Assembly: GCA_003598085.1 (NCBI GenBank)
Contig: QZKU01000132.1
Span: forward strand, 1 to 24,274
DNA: 24,274 bases
Direction of reading: 5' to 3'
Source: Candidatus Abyssobacteria bacterium SURF_5
GTDB lineage: Bacteria > Abyssobacteria > SURF-5
The translations under genes were made by a program, and so were the position numbers. Shown piece after piece: positions 12,562 to 20,913 of the stretch (position 1 is its first letter; each line of letters starts with the position of its first letter). The notes beneath the pieces were generated by a model that searched no databases, was not told the origin of the DNA, and saw only the letters and a program-made list of their open reading frames with translations.

Positions 12562-15012
12562 CTAATCGGCCGATGCCTGTTTCCTGCGCCCTTTCAAAGA
12601 AGCAAATCTTCCGGGAGATTCTGATCCGCCCTTGGCTTCCCGACTCACGAGATCCTTGACGCTGGAGCGCTCGATCAGGATCGAGACGATGTTGGGCATG
12701 TCTTTCGGCACCAGATAGAAACGTGCAGCCAGATTGGAATAATCAACCAGTGGATTCCCTTCGATCTTTTCGCCGTCAAAGAAGGTCACTTCGAGCAGCT
12801 CATGATGTTGAATTCGATCTTTCGGAATTCCGGACGCGCCGGAAGCATCCTGCAGAAAGAACACCCCCTTCAGGGTCTCGAAGTGTATGTTTGCGATCTC
12901 TTCCGCGGTTTCCTCGACACCTTCAACATCCGTCCGAAGTAATTCGAATGAAGGAGCGCCGATATCCCACGTTACCGGAGTCCCTCTCATGGTGCGACCG
13001 TCAGTGAAATGGACGACAACTTCCTTCTGTGATTCCGGGTTCGAGAACAGGAGTATGTACTCTCCGATCCCGAGCAGGTCCTTGTCGGCCAGCCGCGTCC
13101 TTCCCGTGCATTCGACGTCGTTGACTTTCAGAGACACTCCTTTTACCGGCAGAATGGAAACCTCCACCTGGTTCTCGATTTTCCTCGCGGACAATTTGAA
13201 GTGTGTTGCCGCGACCGACTCATGATCGAGGCGGATATCCGCGTTCGGCGAACTTCCCGCGATGAGCGTGTCCTTGCCGTGCAGCGATCCAATCCGTTTG
13301 AGATTGATGTTCTTTGTCTTCGAGTTGGTCGGGTCTTTTATAACCACCAGTTCCCCGACAAACAATTCCTGCGCCGGCTTCATCCGATACAGTAAAATGA
13401 TGAAGAGGATTATCACCCCACCAAAGAAAGGTATCAGGACGTAGCGCGACCCGAAGCGGGAAGATATGCTTCTGAGCGCCGAGACGATCCGGTTCTCTTC
13501 TTTTCCCTCGCGTCCCTCCAACTCCTGCGTCAATTCTTCGAATGTCATCTTGCGCGCCCGTGAGCGATCGATGCCGGCCGTGGTCGGCAGCAATTTTCTG
13601 CCCCACCGGACGCGGTCGGTATTCATTTCGATCCGGATCGGGATGACGAGCGGCAGGATCTCGATGTCCGCTTCATTTGAAACGAAGCGCATACTGCCCT
13701 CGTATGCGCCTTGGGGCAGCATCTCCTCCGGCAGTACGGTCTCCTGCGCGACGGAAATCGTTATCTCCGCCGCCAGCGTGGTGTCGCGGGTTCCATAGAT
13801 TTTGCTTTCGACATTGAAACCCTTCGGCAACTGGATCGAGACGTCCTGCGAGATCTTTTTCGAATCAGCTTCCTTGTTCAAGTGAAGCGTGATCATCTTG
13901 GTGTCTTTTTTCCCGGGCTCGAGCGGGCCGAACGTCAGCGGTCTTTCCGGCCTCGTCATACCGGCGGGTCTGCCTGTCGCGCTTTCCTTCGCCCTGGCTA
14001 CCACTTCTTCCAGTTTCTTCTCTTCCGGCTTCGGGCCCGGCACTTCCACCGGCGCGGGCGGAACGATCATGGCCGTAAGCGCGACTCTCTGAGGCTTCAC
14101 ATCGAGGATTGGGCCGGCGAGCGATTTGAAGACCACTTGTCCATTGTATACTCCCGGCGCGCCCGCGAAAGAAACGTCGAATTCCTGCTGCCACACTTGA
14201 GCCGACGCGACTATTCGATTCGGAGAAAGTGTGACGGGTATGGTTCGCGCCGGATTAGTCGGGTCTATCATTGTTGCTTCCGTAAAAAACTCCAGTCCCG
14301 CGGCGCCTGGATGTATCGGCTCGAACGTGAGCACAATCTTCTTCCGCACATTGTCATCATGGAACGAACCGAGATTGATGTCGCTCTCTCTTACACCGAT
14401 GCGAAATGTGGTTCGCCGCGCCCAGGTGACAAAATCCTCGAACGACTCGTTTTTCACCTCGCTCAGCGGCGCCTGGTAGGCAAACCATTCCCTGCCGGGC
14501 TCGAACTGTTCATTCTTCTCTCTCAGTCTATCGAGCGAGAGGTAATCCTGCCCCAGCGCGGCGGGGGGATTATCCTTGTCGTCGCTCAACCACAAAAGAA
14601 CTCGCTCGCGGTCCGGGTACTTTTCAAAGAGATACCGCAATTCGGAGATGCTTTTTTCCAGTCCGCTGTTCAAGTAGGTTGCATAATCGGTGGGATACAG
14701 GGCATCCACCTGGCGTTGAAGCTCTTCGATGTCCGCTTTTCCCCGGATCAGTCTGCGGTCAAGAAGCCGCGCGTTCTCTCCAAAGATGATAAGCGCTACG
14801 TTGTCTCCTGCTTTTGCTTCGCCCAGAGTGCGATTCGTGAGTCGCTTCACTTCGTCGAAGATATCCTGCATGCTCGTGGAGACATCGATGACGATGACAT
14901 AGTCTTTCCCATTGGCAGCAAAGACATTAAGTTGAAATAGTAAAAGAATGGTGACAAGAAGGATGGACGGAATAAAAAGAAAAGTCGGCCGGACGTTTCT
15001 CCTCAATTGCAT
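12562..15012 (-). CDS. Secreted/membrane VWA domain protein with C-terminal FHA domain
   Basis: An 816-residue protein. A signal or anchor sequence (about 10-33, FLFIPSILLVTILLLFQLNV) leads to a von Willebrand A domain with the MIDAS motif D43-V-S45-T-S47, a metal-dependent protein-binding fold. Beta-rich modules fill about 220-480, with a Pro/Glu/Lys linker near 320. A membrane segment (LIPFFGGVIILFIILLYRM, about 525-545) precedes a forkhead-associated domain (LIAGSSPNADIRLDHESVAATHF, about 580-660), which in this family binds phospho-Thr. Two similar beta modules close the protein (VVVHFTDGRTMRG and LEVTFFDGEKIEG). The layout puts VWA outside and FHA in the cytoplasm, which suggests signalling across the membrane. 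The ribosome binding site is modest. Confidence 0.9.
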   Translation of the reverse strand: MQLRRNVRPTFLFIPSILLVTILLLFQLNVFAANGKDYVIVIDVSTSMQDIFDEVKRLTNRTLGEAKAGDNVALIIFGENARLLDRRLIRGKADIEELQRQVDALYPTDYATYLNSGLEKSISELRYLFEKYPDRERVLLWLSDDKDNPPAALGQDYLSLDRLREKNEQFEPGREWFAYQAPLSEVKNESFEDFVTWARRTTFRIGVRESDINLGSFHDDNVRKKIVLTFEPIHPGAAGLEFFTEATMIDPTNPARTIPVTLSPNRIVASAQVWQQEFDVSFAGAPGVYNGQVVFKSLAGPILDVKPQRVALTAMIVPPAPVEVPGPKPEEKKLEEVVARAKESATGRPAGMTRPERPLTFGPLEPGKKDTKMITLHLNKEADSKKISQDVSIQLPKGFNVESKIYGTRDTTLAAEITISVAQETVLPEEMLPQGAYEGSMRFVSNEADIEILPLVIPIRIEMNTDRVRWGRKLLPTTAGIDRSRARKMTFEELTQELEGREGKEENRIVSALRSISSRFGSRYVLIPFFGGVIILFIILLYRMKPAQELFVGELVVIKDPTNSKTKNINLKRIGSLHGKDTLIAGSSPNADIRLDHESVAATHFKLSARKIENQVEVSILPVKGVSLKVNDVECTGRTRLADKDLLGIGEYILLFSNPESQKEVVVHFTDGRTMRGTPVTWDIGAPSFELLRTDVEGVEETAEEIANIHFETLKGVFFLQDASGASGIPKDRIQHHELLEVTFFDGEKIEGNPLVDYSNLAARFYLVPKDMPNIVSILIERSSVKDLVSREAKGGSESPGRFASLKGRRKQASAD

Positions 15013-15141
15013 AATTGCTCGTTTCCTTTAGGTGCCCCGGCCTGGAAAAGGAGTCGGCTTTTTCAGGTCCTTCTCATGTGGATTTCCAGGGGAAATATGA
15101 GCATCCGAATCCCGCTGCAACTGGCAAAGTGCCGTGACTAG

Positions 15142-15170
15142 ATTCTACCATAAGCGGCCATATTTTGCAA
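15142..15170 (-). promoter_or_regulatory. Predicted promoter of the VWA-FHA gene
   Basis: On the minus strand TTGCAA (15170-15165) and TAGAAT (15147-15142) are separated by 17 bp. The predicted start near 15135 leaves about 120 nt of leader. It lies after the stop of the cyclase gene, so the VWA gene can be expressed apart from the glp operon. Confidence 0.55.
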
Positions 15171-15229
15171 AAAAGTTGGAACTGCAACCATTTAAGAAAT
15201 GCGCAGCCTCTTGAAGACAGCCTCTTTGC

Positions 15230-15982
15230 CTACGGCGCCAGTGCGACAGCCCGAGTCCAGCCGGCGCTGGCGCCCGTTATCTTCACCGGAAAACAGGCGA
15301 CTTTGAATCCGGATGGAGGAAGCAAATCCAGATTTGCAAGTTTTTCGATGTGGCAGTACTCCCGCTCGATTCCGGCGAAGTGCGCTTCCCAGATGATCTT
15401 CGAATCGCCCGTTTGCCCGAATTCTTCCGCGATATGAACGAACGGGCGGTCAAAGCCCCAGGCGTCGATCCCCATAATCTTCACACCCTTATCGATCAGC
15501 CACAACGTCGCTTCTCTCCCCATTCCGCATCCTTTGTTGCCATATTCGGGAGATCCCCAGTACTTGTCGGCGCCTGTCATAATAAGGGCGATATCAAACG
15601 GCTTTACGACGTAGTTGATTTTCTTCAAGGCTTGTTCGACGTCGGCCGCCTCGATGCGGGCGCCGTCAGCCTTATGGCGCATATCCAGCACGAAACCATC
15701 GGAAAAACACCATTCGAGCGGCACTTGATCGATCGTCCGCGCCGGCTTCCCCTCGCTGGTCGGCGAAAAATGATAGGGCGCATCCAAATGGGTGCCGGTA
15801 TGAGTCATGAGCGTGATGTGGTCATTCGCCCAGCCGAGGCCGCCGGGAAGATCTTTTTCTGCGCACTGAAAAATTGCTTGCATGATTTGAGAACCGGCAG
15901 AATGATTTTCCCGGCCGATCTTGGGCTCGGTCATCTCGCTGGGACCTTCCTCGATTGGGACGCTGAGATCGATCACTCTCAT
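15230..15982 (-). CDS. Cyclase family protein (kynurenine-formamidase-like metal hydrolase)
   Basis: A 250-residue protein of the cyclase family (Pfam Cyclase), which includes bacterial arylformamidases and isatin hydrolases that open amide or lactam bonds at a metal centre. The signature H61-T-G-T-H65-L-D67-A-P-Y-H71 (HxGTHxDxPxH) is intact, and the start MRVIDLSVPIEEGP is typical. The chosen ATG (15982) overlaps the stop of glpB by 4 bp (ATGA), so it is translated with the glp genes. An upstream in-frame extension lies within glpB. The substrate is not predictable, and the link to glycerol phosphate is unexplained. Confidence 0.9.
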   Translation of the reverse strand: MRVIDLSVPIEEGPSEMTEPKIGRENHSAGSQIMQAIFQCAEKDLPGGLGWANDHITLMTHTGTHLDAPYHFSPTSEGKPARTIDQVPLEWCFSDGFVLDMRHKADGARIEAADVEQALKKINYVVKPFDIALIMTGADKYWGSPEYGNKGCGMGREATLWLIDKGVKIMGIDAWGFDRPFVHIAEEFGQTGDSKIIWEAHFAGIEREYCHIEKLANLDLLPPSGFKVACFPVKITGASAGWTRAVALAP

Positions 15983-17319
15983 GGGCGCGCTCCTTTCGCG
16001 GCGGCTTGCACGCCCGCTATATAGCCGGTCAAAATGGCCACGCCAAGCCCGCACTTGTCGGCTACATAATCGTATTCACCAATTATCGAGCCCGCGGCAT
16101 AAAGGTTTTCATAGACGGGTTCGCCGAATGGACTGAGCGGCCGCAGTTGCCCGTCGATATGAATGCCGCACGAAAAAAGCAACTGCTTTCCCTCCACCGT
16201 CCAGTTGAGCAGGTCCTGCATGAAGCGGGCATCCGCCCGGTTGTCCTTGCAGAACAATGGCAGATCGAAAATCGGCTCGATCGGAAAATCGTTGGTCAGA
16301 ATGCCGCCCGAATTGAATTTGCCGGCAGCAAGCACATAATTTTCCGCAGCCGCGGTTCGCTTCGATTTCCGCCCTTTCAGAATCAGATTCCTTATTTTCC
16401 TGCCTTCACGTTTGGCGTCGAGCACTTCGTCATTCAGAATTCGGACCCTATTCTCGCGAAGACTCGACTCCAGCGCCCGCTGCAGCCGATATCCCGGCAC
16501 CGAAAAAGTCGGCGAGATCAATTCGAACACCTTCTTGCCGATCTCGCGAGAAAAGATATCGAACGTCTCCTCGTGATTATCAAGCCCGAGAACCGGCGGA
16601 AGCGCCACGTGATTGATCCCGGCCGGCATATTGGCGCGAACAACTTTCGCAAAATGCCCGGCCGCCTGCGGCTCATCGAGGTAACGCGCGATCTCGAACG
16701 GGGCCGAAGGAAGCGCATTCATGGAATGCGGAATGATTGCTTCGATGATCTCCACCCGTTCAACCGGGCGAGGCGGATGCAATGATGAATACCGCGCGAG
16801 CGTCTGACGGCAGATGCGAGGCTGGAACAGCATCAGTCCACTGATCCCCACCAGCAGCACCTGCGCATCTCGCATCGCGCAGAGATTTCCCTCAGAAAGC
16901 GAGCGGGCGGCGAATGAGGAAAATTTTGCCGTTCCCAGAACGGTCGGCAGCGCAATATTCTGATCACACGAGCCGTACATCTGAAACCGCGGGATCTTGT
17001 GCAAAAGAAATTCCGTGGCTTGCGATAACTGCTCGCATAACAGGTCGATTCCGCTGCGCCCGCCCGCGACGATCGAATAGGGATGCAGCGGATTTACCCG
17101 CAATATCTCCTTCAGCCTGTCGCTTACCCGCGGGACTTCGCCCCATGAATCCAGCGGAAGGAATTTCTCCGGTCCGGCGATATCGATGGTACCCGACGAC
17201 ATGGCGGTCGAACCCTGACCCTTTCGAATCAGGATCACGTCGGCGCCGAGCGAGGCGGCCTTCAGCGCGGCAGTGGTTCCGGCCATGCCGCCGCCGATGA
17301 CAATGACATCAGCCTCCAT
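15979..17319 (-). CDS. glpB: Anaerobic glycerol-3-phosphate dehydrogenase subunit B
   Basis: A 446-residue FAD-dependent protein. The N-terminal dinucleotide-binding motif VIGGGMAGTTAALKAASLG is followed by IRKGQGSTAMSSGTIDI. The C-terminus has PVYENLYAAGSIIGEYDYVA and KCGLGVAILTGYIAG, typical of GlpB. In the GlpABC complex GlpB works with GlpA to oxidise sn-glycerol-3-phosphate to dihydroxyacetone phosphate and pass electrons to the membrane. The gene overlaps glpA by 11 bp and the cyclase gene by 4 bp. It is full length, with no broken motif seen. Confidence 0.9.
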   Translation of the reverse strand: MEADVIVIGGGMAGTTAALKAASLGADVILIRKGQGSTAMSSGTIDIAGPEKFLPLDSWGEVPRVSDRLKEILRVNPLHPYSIVAGGRSGIDLLCEQLSQATEFLLHKIPRFQMYGSCDQNIALPTVLGTAKFSSFAARSLSEGNLCAMRDAQVLLVGISGLMLFQPRICRQTLARYSSLHPPRPVERVEIIEAIIPHSMNALPSAPFEIARYLDEPQAAGHFAKVVRANMPAGINHVALPPVLGLDNHEETFDIFSREIGKKVFELISPTFSVPGYRLQRALESSLRENRVRILNDEVLDAKREGRKIRNLILKGRKSKRTAAAENYVLAAGKFNSGGILTNDFPIEPIFDLPLFCKDNRADARFMQDLLNWTVEGKQLLFSCGIHIDGQLRPLSPFGEPVYENLYAAGSIIGEYDYVADKCGLGVAILTGYIAGVQAAAKGARP

Positions 17320-18967
17320 GGAGCGTGTACCTTTCTGCTGCGATCATCTCATGCAGATTCGCCGAGAGGAAATGAGCGGCGCGATTGATCTCCTCCTGCG
17401 CCAATTGCAGGCCCGACAATATCGGAAGCTTTCCCTTCCAGCGCTCCTGGAGAAAAGCCTTGGCGACCTCGGTCAGATCGTCCGGATTCAGATGCAGCTC
17501 CTCCGCAAGAATGCAGGCGGCCGAAAGCGTACATCGACAACCTTGGCAGGGGCCGGCCCCCAGCCGCGTTCTGCGGCGTACGTCATCCAGAGTCCGCGCC
17601 CACTCGTGCCGAATGGCGTGCCGAATCTCCGCCTCTGTCACTGATTCGCACTGGCAGATGATAGATTTCGCCGAGCCTTGCGGTTCCTCCGCCATGACTT
17701 TCACGTAGTCCGAGCCATACCGCTGGTACAGCCGCTGGATCACGTATGCCGGCACTCCGTATTCCTTCGACGCCTCATGAAGGTCCACTTCGCCCTCGCC
17801 TCCCGGCAGCGGCTCGAGATGAGTGCGGCTTCGCTCCTTGATCCCCAGTTTCTGACAGATAACATCCGTGGCATGCTCAGCCATCAACCGATAACTGGCA
17901 AATTTTCCGCCCGCAATCGACAATAACCCTCTGATGTTTTCCGTCTGCTCGTGATCGAATACCTTATGCTCGCGCGAGAGATCGTCTTCATTCTTGCGCC
18001 ATTCGAAAAGCGTCGGCCTGACTCCCGCGAATGCGCGTATCATGCGCTCCTTGCGAATCGACGGGAACACGCGCTCGATGCCCTCCAGAAGATATTGTAT
18101 TTCGTCGCGAGTGACGGTGAGATTATCCATGTCGCCGTAGTAATCGTCGTCGGTGGTGCCGACCAGCGACGTGTTCTCGTACGGCAGCACGAAAATGCTT
18201 CTGCCGTCGATCGTCTCGGCGGTTATCGCCACATTCGAAAGCCTGCGGTCAAAAACCAGATGGATCCCCTTTGCCGGCCGAATCTTCACTTCTGCGCCGG
18301 CCATTTTGGCGACGCCGGGCGACCACGGACCGCCGGCATTGAAGATTATCCGCGCGCCGATTTCCTCGCGCTCGCCGGTCAGCGTGTTCCTCAGCTTCGC
18401 GCCGACCGCGCGCCGATTGGAATCGATCATGATCTTTTCCGCAATCGTATGATTGCGGATTTCCGCTCCATACCGGTGGGCCGAGAGTATGTTGAGGATG
18501 GTGAGCCGGAACGGACTGCATCCCCATTCATCCATCGTGACAGCACCCGCAATCTGCTCGGTCAGGCCGGGCTCCAGTTTCAATGCATCAGACCGGGAGA
18601 GTCGGGTATGCGGTCGCCCGTTCTTCAGAGGGACGAACCGATCATACGCTTCCATGAAAGTCTCGATCAGCTCGATGTTGTATTTCCCGCCCTTCAGGAC
18701 GGGGAAGATGAACGGGATGCGAAACAGAAGGAAAGGCGCGATTTTCTGGATGTAACCGGAATCCAGGCAGGATGTTCGGGTGGTCTCAATGTCGTATTCG
18801 AGATAGCGGGGACCGCCGTGTATCATGCCGCTGCATGCGCCCGTCGCGCCCGCGGCGAAATCGGTTTTCTCGACGAGGATCGTCTTGAGCCCGCGCATCG
18901 CGCAGTCGCGCGCAATGCCGGCCCCGTTGATGCCTCCTCCGATAATCAGTACATCGTAATGCGGCAT
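17309..18967 (-). CDS. glpA: Anaerobic glycerol-3-phosphate dehydrogenase subunit A
   Basis: A 552-residue FAD enzyme that oxidises glycerol-3-phosphate to dihydroxyacetone phosphate. The FAD fingerprint is at residues 7-24 (LIIGGGINGAGIARDCAMRG), followed by GATGACSGMIHGGPRYLE, characteristic of the GlpA/GlpD family. The C-terminal extension carries a BFD-like [2Fe-2S] domain with CQCE and GPCQGCRC at about 435-485, which marks GlpA rather than the aerobic GlpD. The start MPHYDVLIIGGG is the only plausible one, although no strong ribosome binding site precedes it. It heads the operon glpA-glpB-cyclase. The FeS subunit GlpC, expected as membrane anchor, is not in the window. Confidence 0.93.
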   Translation of the reverse strand: MPHYDVLIIGGGINGAGIARDCAMRGLKTILVEKTDFAAGATGACSGMIHGGPRYLEYDIETTRTSCLDSGYIQKIAPFLLFRIPFIFPVLKGGKYNIELIETFMEAYDRFVPLKNGRPHTRLSRSDALKLEPGLTEQIAGAVTMDEWGCSPFRLTILNILSAHRYGAEIRNHTIAEKIMIDSNRRAVGAKLRNTLTGEREEIGARIIFNAGGPWSPGVAKMAGAEVKIRPAKGIHLVFDRRLSNVAITAETIDGRSIFVLPYENTSLVGTTDDDYYGDMDNLTVTRDEIQYLLEGIERVFPSIRKERMIRAFAGVRPTLFEWRKNEDDLSREHKVFDHEQTENIRGLLSIAGGKFASYRLMAEHATDVICQKLGIKERSRTHLEPLPGGEGEVDLHEASKEYGVPAYVIQRLYQRYGSDYVKVMAEEPQGSAKSIICQCESVTEAEIRHAIRHEWARTLDDVRRRTRLGAGPCQGCRCTLSAACILAEELHLNPDDLTEVAKAFLQERWKGKLPILSGLQLAQEEINRAAHFLSANLHEMIAAERYTLHGG

Positions 18968-19002
18968 TGGTCAACTGAAATGGTTTCTTACAGGAAGATA
19001 TG

Positions 19003-19040
19003 AAAGCCGCCGTAATAACCGTGATATGTCCGCCGGCTTT
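19003..19040. repeat. Inverted repeat in the glpA leader
   Basis: AAAGCCG (19003-19009) and CGGCTTT (19034-19040) form a 7-bp perfect stem within the predicted leader of glpA, about 35 to 75 bp before its ATG. There is no T-run on the minus strand, so it is not a terminator in the direction of glpA. It might be an operator or leader hairpin. Confidence 0.35.
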
Positions 19041-19051
19041 TGTTCATTCTC

Positions 19052-19081
19052 ATTCTAGCGCAACAACCCGCCCGAAGTCAA
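19052..19081 (-). promoter_or_regulatory. Predicted promoter of the glpAB-cyclase operon
   Basis: On the minus strand TTGACT (19081-19076) and TAGAAT (19057-19052) are 18 bp apart. The predicted start near 19045 gives a leader of about 78 nt to the glpA ATG. It is back-to-back with the LolA-like promoter, about 65 bp away. Confidence 0.5.
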
Positions 19082-19145
19082 TGAATTGTCTTGCTTTTCG
19101 AGCCGTGTTTAGGAGCGGATAGCAACCGGCAACTCGCGAAGTCTA

Positions 19146-19174
19146 TTGTCATAACTTTTAAAATAGGATAGAAT
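19146..19174 (+). promoter_or_regulatory. Predicted promoter of the LolA-like gene
   Basis: TTGTCA (19146-19151) and TAGAAT (19169-19174) are 17 bp apart, with an A/T-rich spacer. Transcription would start near 19181, leaving about 77 nt before the ATG at 19258. The iolB gene begins only 39 bp after this gene, so the promoter may serve the whole downstream cluster. Confidence 0.55.
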
Positions 19175-19257
19175 TGGACCACTAACGGATGGCGACACCT
19201 ATTTGGACACGTTCCCGCACGGAGTAACAGCCGCGGTTCTTACCGCAGGAGGCAAAA

Positions 19258-20049
19258 ATGAAGACGCTCCGACTTCTCTCCGCTATCTGCATCCTTCTGT
19301 TGTTTTCTACATCAGCTCTGGCACAGGACGCGGCCGAGAACAACAAGGTCATTGATGACCTGATCAAGAAAGCCGAAGACGTCAAGAGCTATAAAGTCGA
19401 TATCAACACGCTAACGCACGCCATGGGCGAACCGATCACGATCAAGGGAACAATGTCCTTCGAACAGCCCGGTAAGATGCGCATGAGCACGGTAACCGAT
19501 ATGATGGGCGGAATGAAGCAGGACATTTACAAGACGGGCGATATTATCTGGACCTACATGCCGATCATGAAGATGACAACCAAGATGGACGTCTCACGTC
19601 TCAAGCAGGAGATGCCGGGACAACAGCCGGATATGGATGAGTCCGACGTGGCGACCATGCTCAAGGATTTCCCGAAAGACGCCATCACTTTCGTCGGGAA
19701 AAAGAAGGCCGACGGGAAGGATGTTTACGTTCTCCGGGTCGCGCCGGAAAAATTCAACATGGACATGACTGCTCCTCAGAAAAACTTCCCCGTCCAGCCG
19801 AAAAAAATCGAGTTCCTCGTTTACGCGGACAATGGACTGCCTCACAAGATACTCATGTACGGCAAGGATGACGCGCTCATCATGGAGCAGACGTACTCGA
19901 ATTATCAACTGAACATCGATATCCCCGACTCGGAATTCGAATTCACGCCGCCCGAAGGCGCACAGGTGATGGACATGACCGAGGCAACCATCAACATGAT
20001 GAGGCAAATGAAGGAAAGCGAACAGGCTCAACCCGCTCCGGCTGAATAG
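19258..20049 (+). CDS. LolA-like outer-membrane lipoprotein-sorting family protein, Met-rich
   Basis: A 263-residue periplasmic protein. A signal peptide (MKTLRLLSAICILLLFSTSALAQ) leads to a LolA-like half-barrel: VKSYKVDINTLTHAMG, IKGTMSFEQPGKMRMS, IWTYMPIMKMTTKMDV, DVYVLRVAP and LVYADNGLPHKILMY. The family carries or senses lipid-like ligands between membranes. About 24 of 263 residues are Met, concentrated at 75-140 and the C-terminus (DMTEATINMMRQMKES). That is unusual and could line a greasy pocket or bind soft metal. AGGAGG precedes the ATG. It is not a canonical LolA of about 200 residues; outer membrane lipoprotein-sorting protein is the safest call. Confidence 0.82.
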   Translation: MKTLRLLSAICILLLFSTSALAQDAAENNKVIDDLIKKAEDVKSYKVDINTLTHAMGEPITIKGTMSFEQPGKMRMSTVTDMMGGMKQDIYKTGDIIWTYMPIMKMTTKMDVSRLKQEMPGQQPDMDESDVATMLKDFPKDAITFVGKKKADGKDVYVLRVAPEKFNMDMTAPQKNFPVQPKKIEFLVYADNGLPHKILMYGKDDALIMEQTYSNYQLNIDIPDSEFEFTPPEGAQVMDMTEATINMMRQMKESEQAQPAPAE

Positions 20050-20088
20050 CGTTCCCGGTTCCCCTTGAGCAATCAGAGACGGTGCAGA

Positions 20089-20877
20089 ATGAGAAATATC
20101 GAATTGAAGTATCCTCACAAGAATAAGTCGGGCTTCGTTCCACTTGTCTCGCCGCGGAATTCGCGGCTGAAACTGATCGAGTTCGGCACGGTCACGCTTT
20201 CTCGCGGCGAGCGCCTCCGGCTGCCGTGCGCGGAGAAGGAGATCGCGCTGCTGCTCATCTCGGGCCGCTGCTCGATCGACGCCGAAAAAGAACGGTGGAC
20301 GCTCGGTCCCCGACACGATATCTTCTCCGAATTTCCGTGGGCGTGGTACGGGCGAGGCATCGATGGATTCTCCATCGTCGCCCGCTCGAAAGTCGAGGCC
20401 GTCGTGTCAGCGACGCCGGCAAAGGCAAGAGAGCCTCACGTATGCGCCATCGCGCCGGATGCGGTGATCGAGCGGCAGGTTGGCGCCGATACGTATGCGC
20501 GCCGGGTGCGTACGGTTATCGGAGAAGATTTCCCTGCGGAACGACTTCTCCTGGGTGAGACAATTAACGAGGCCGGCAAATGGTCGAGCTATCCGCCGCA
20601 CCGCCACGAAAAGGATTCGCCCCCGCACGAGGCGAAGCTCGAAGAGGTTTATTACTACCGCACCGAGAAGAGAAACGGATTCGGCGTTCAGCGGATCTAT
20701 ACCGACGACGGCCGCATCGATGAAACGCACACCGTCCGGCAGGGCGACGTCTGCGTGCTCCCGCGCGGCTATCATCCGGTTTCCGCAGCGCCAAGTTCGA
20801 AGCTCTATTATTTCTGGGTTCTGGCTGGGAAGAACCGAAAAATGCATGTCCGCGTGGACCCGCAGTTCGCGGAGTAA
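20089..20877 (+). CDS. iolB: 5-deoxy-glucuronate isomerase
   Basis: A 262-residue double-cupin of the IolB family, which converts 5-deoxy-glucuronate to 5-dehydro-2-deoxy-gluconate in myo-inositol breakdown. The second cupin holds the family signature: GETINEAGKWSSYPPHRHEK, then LEEVYYYR, FGVQRIYTDDG, GDVCVLPRGYHPVSAAPSSK and LYYFWVLAG. The His and Glu residues of PPHRH and LEEVYY are the expected metal ligands. I chose ATG 20089; an in-frame TTG at 20065 is less likely, and neither has a strong ribosome binding site, so it may rely on coupling to the LolA-like gene 39 bp upstream. It is the first gene of the four-enzyme cluster. Confidence 0.92.
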   Translation: MRNIELKYPHKNKSGFVPLVSPRNSRLKLIEFGTVTLSRGERLRLPCAEKEIALLLISGRCSIDAEKERWTLGPRHDIFSEFPWAWYGRGIDGFSIVARSKVEAVVSATPAKAREPHVCAIAPDAVIERQVGADTYARRVRTVIGEDFPAERLLLGETINEAGKWSSYPPHRHEKDSPPHEAKLEEVYYYRTEKRNGFGVQRIYTDDGRIDETHTVRQGDVCVLPRGYHPVSAAPSSKLYYFWVLAGKNRKMHVRVDPQFAE

Positions 20878-20913
20878 AACCCCGATCTGGCATTCTAGCA
20901 GGGGAGGAGGATA

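Noticed and set aside
13711-14940. Long plus-strand ORF (409 codons) opposite the VWA-FHA gene
   Set aside because: Lies wholly within a convincing multidomain gene; composition is Arg/His-rich as expected of a mirror frame.
17951-19003. Plus-strand ORF (350 codons) opposite glpA
   Set aside because: Antisense to clear GlpA motifs, with no recognisable domain.
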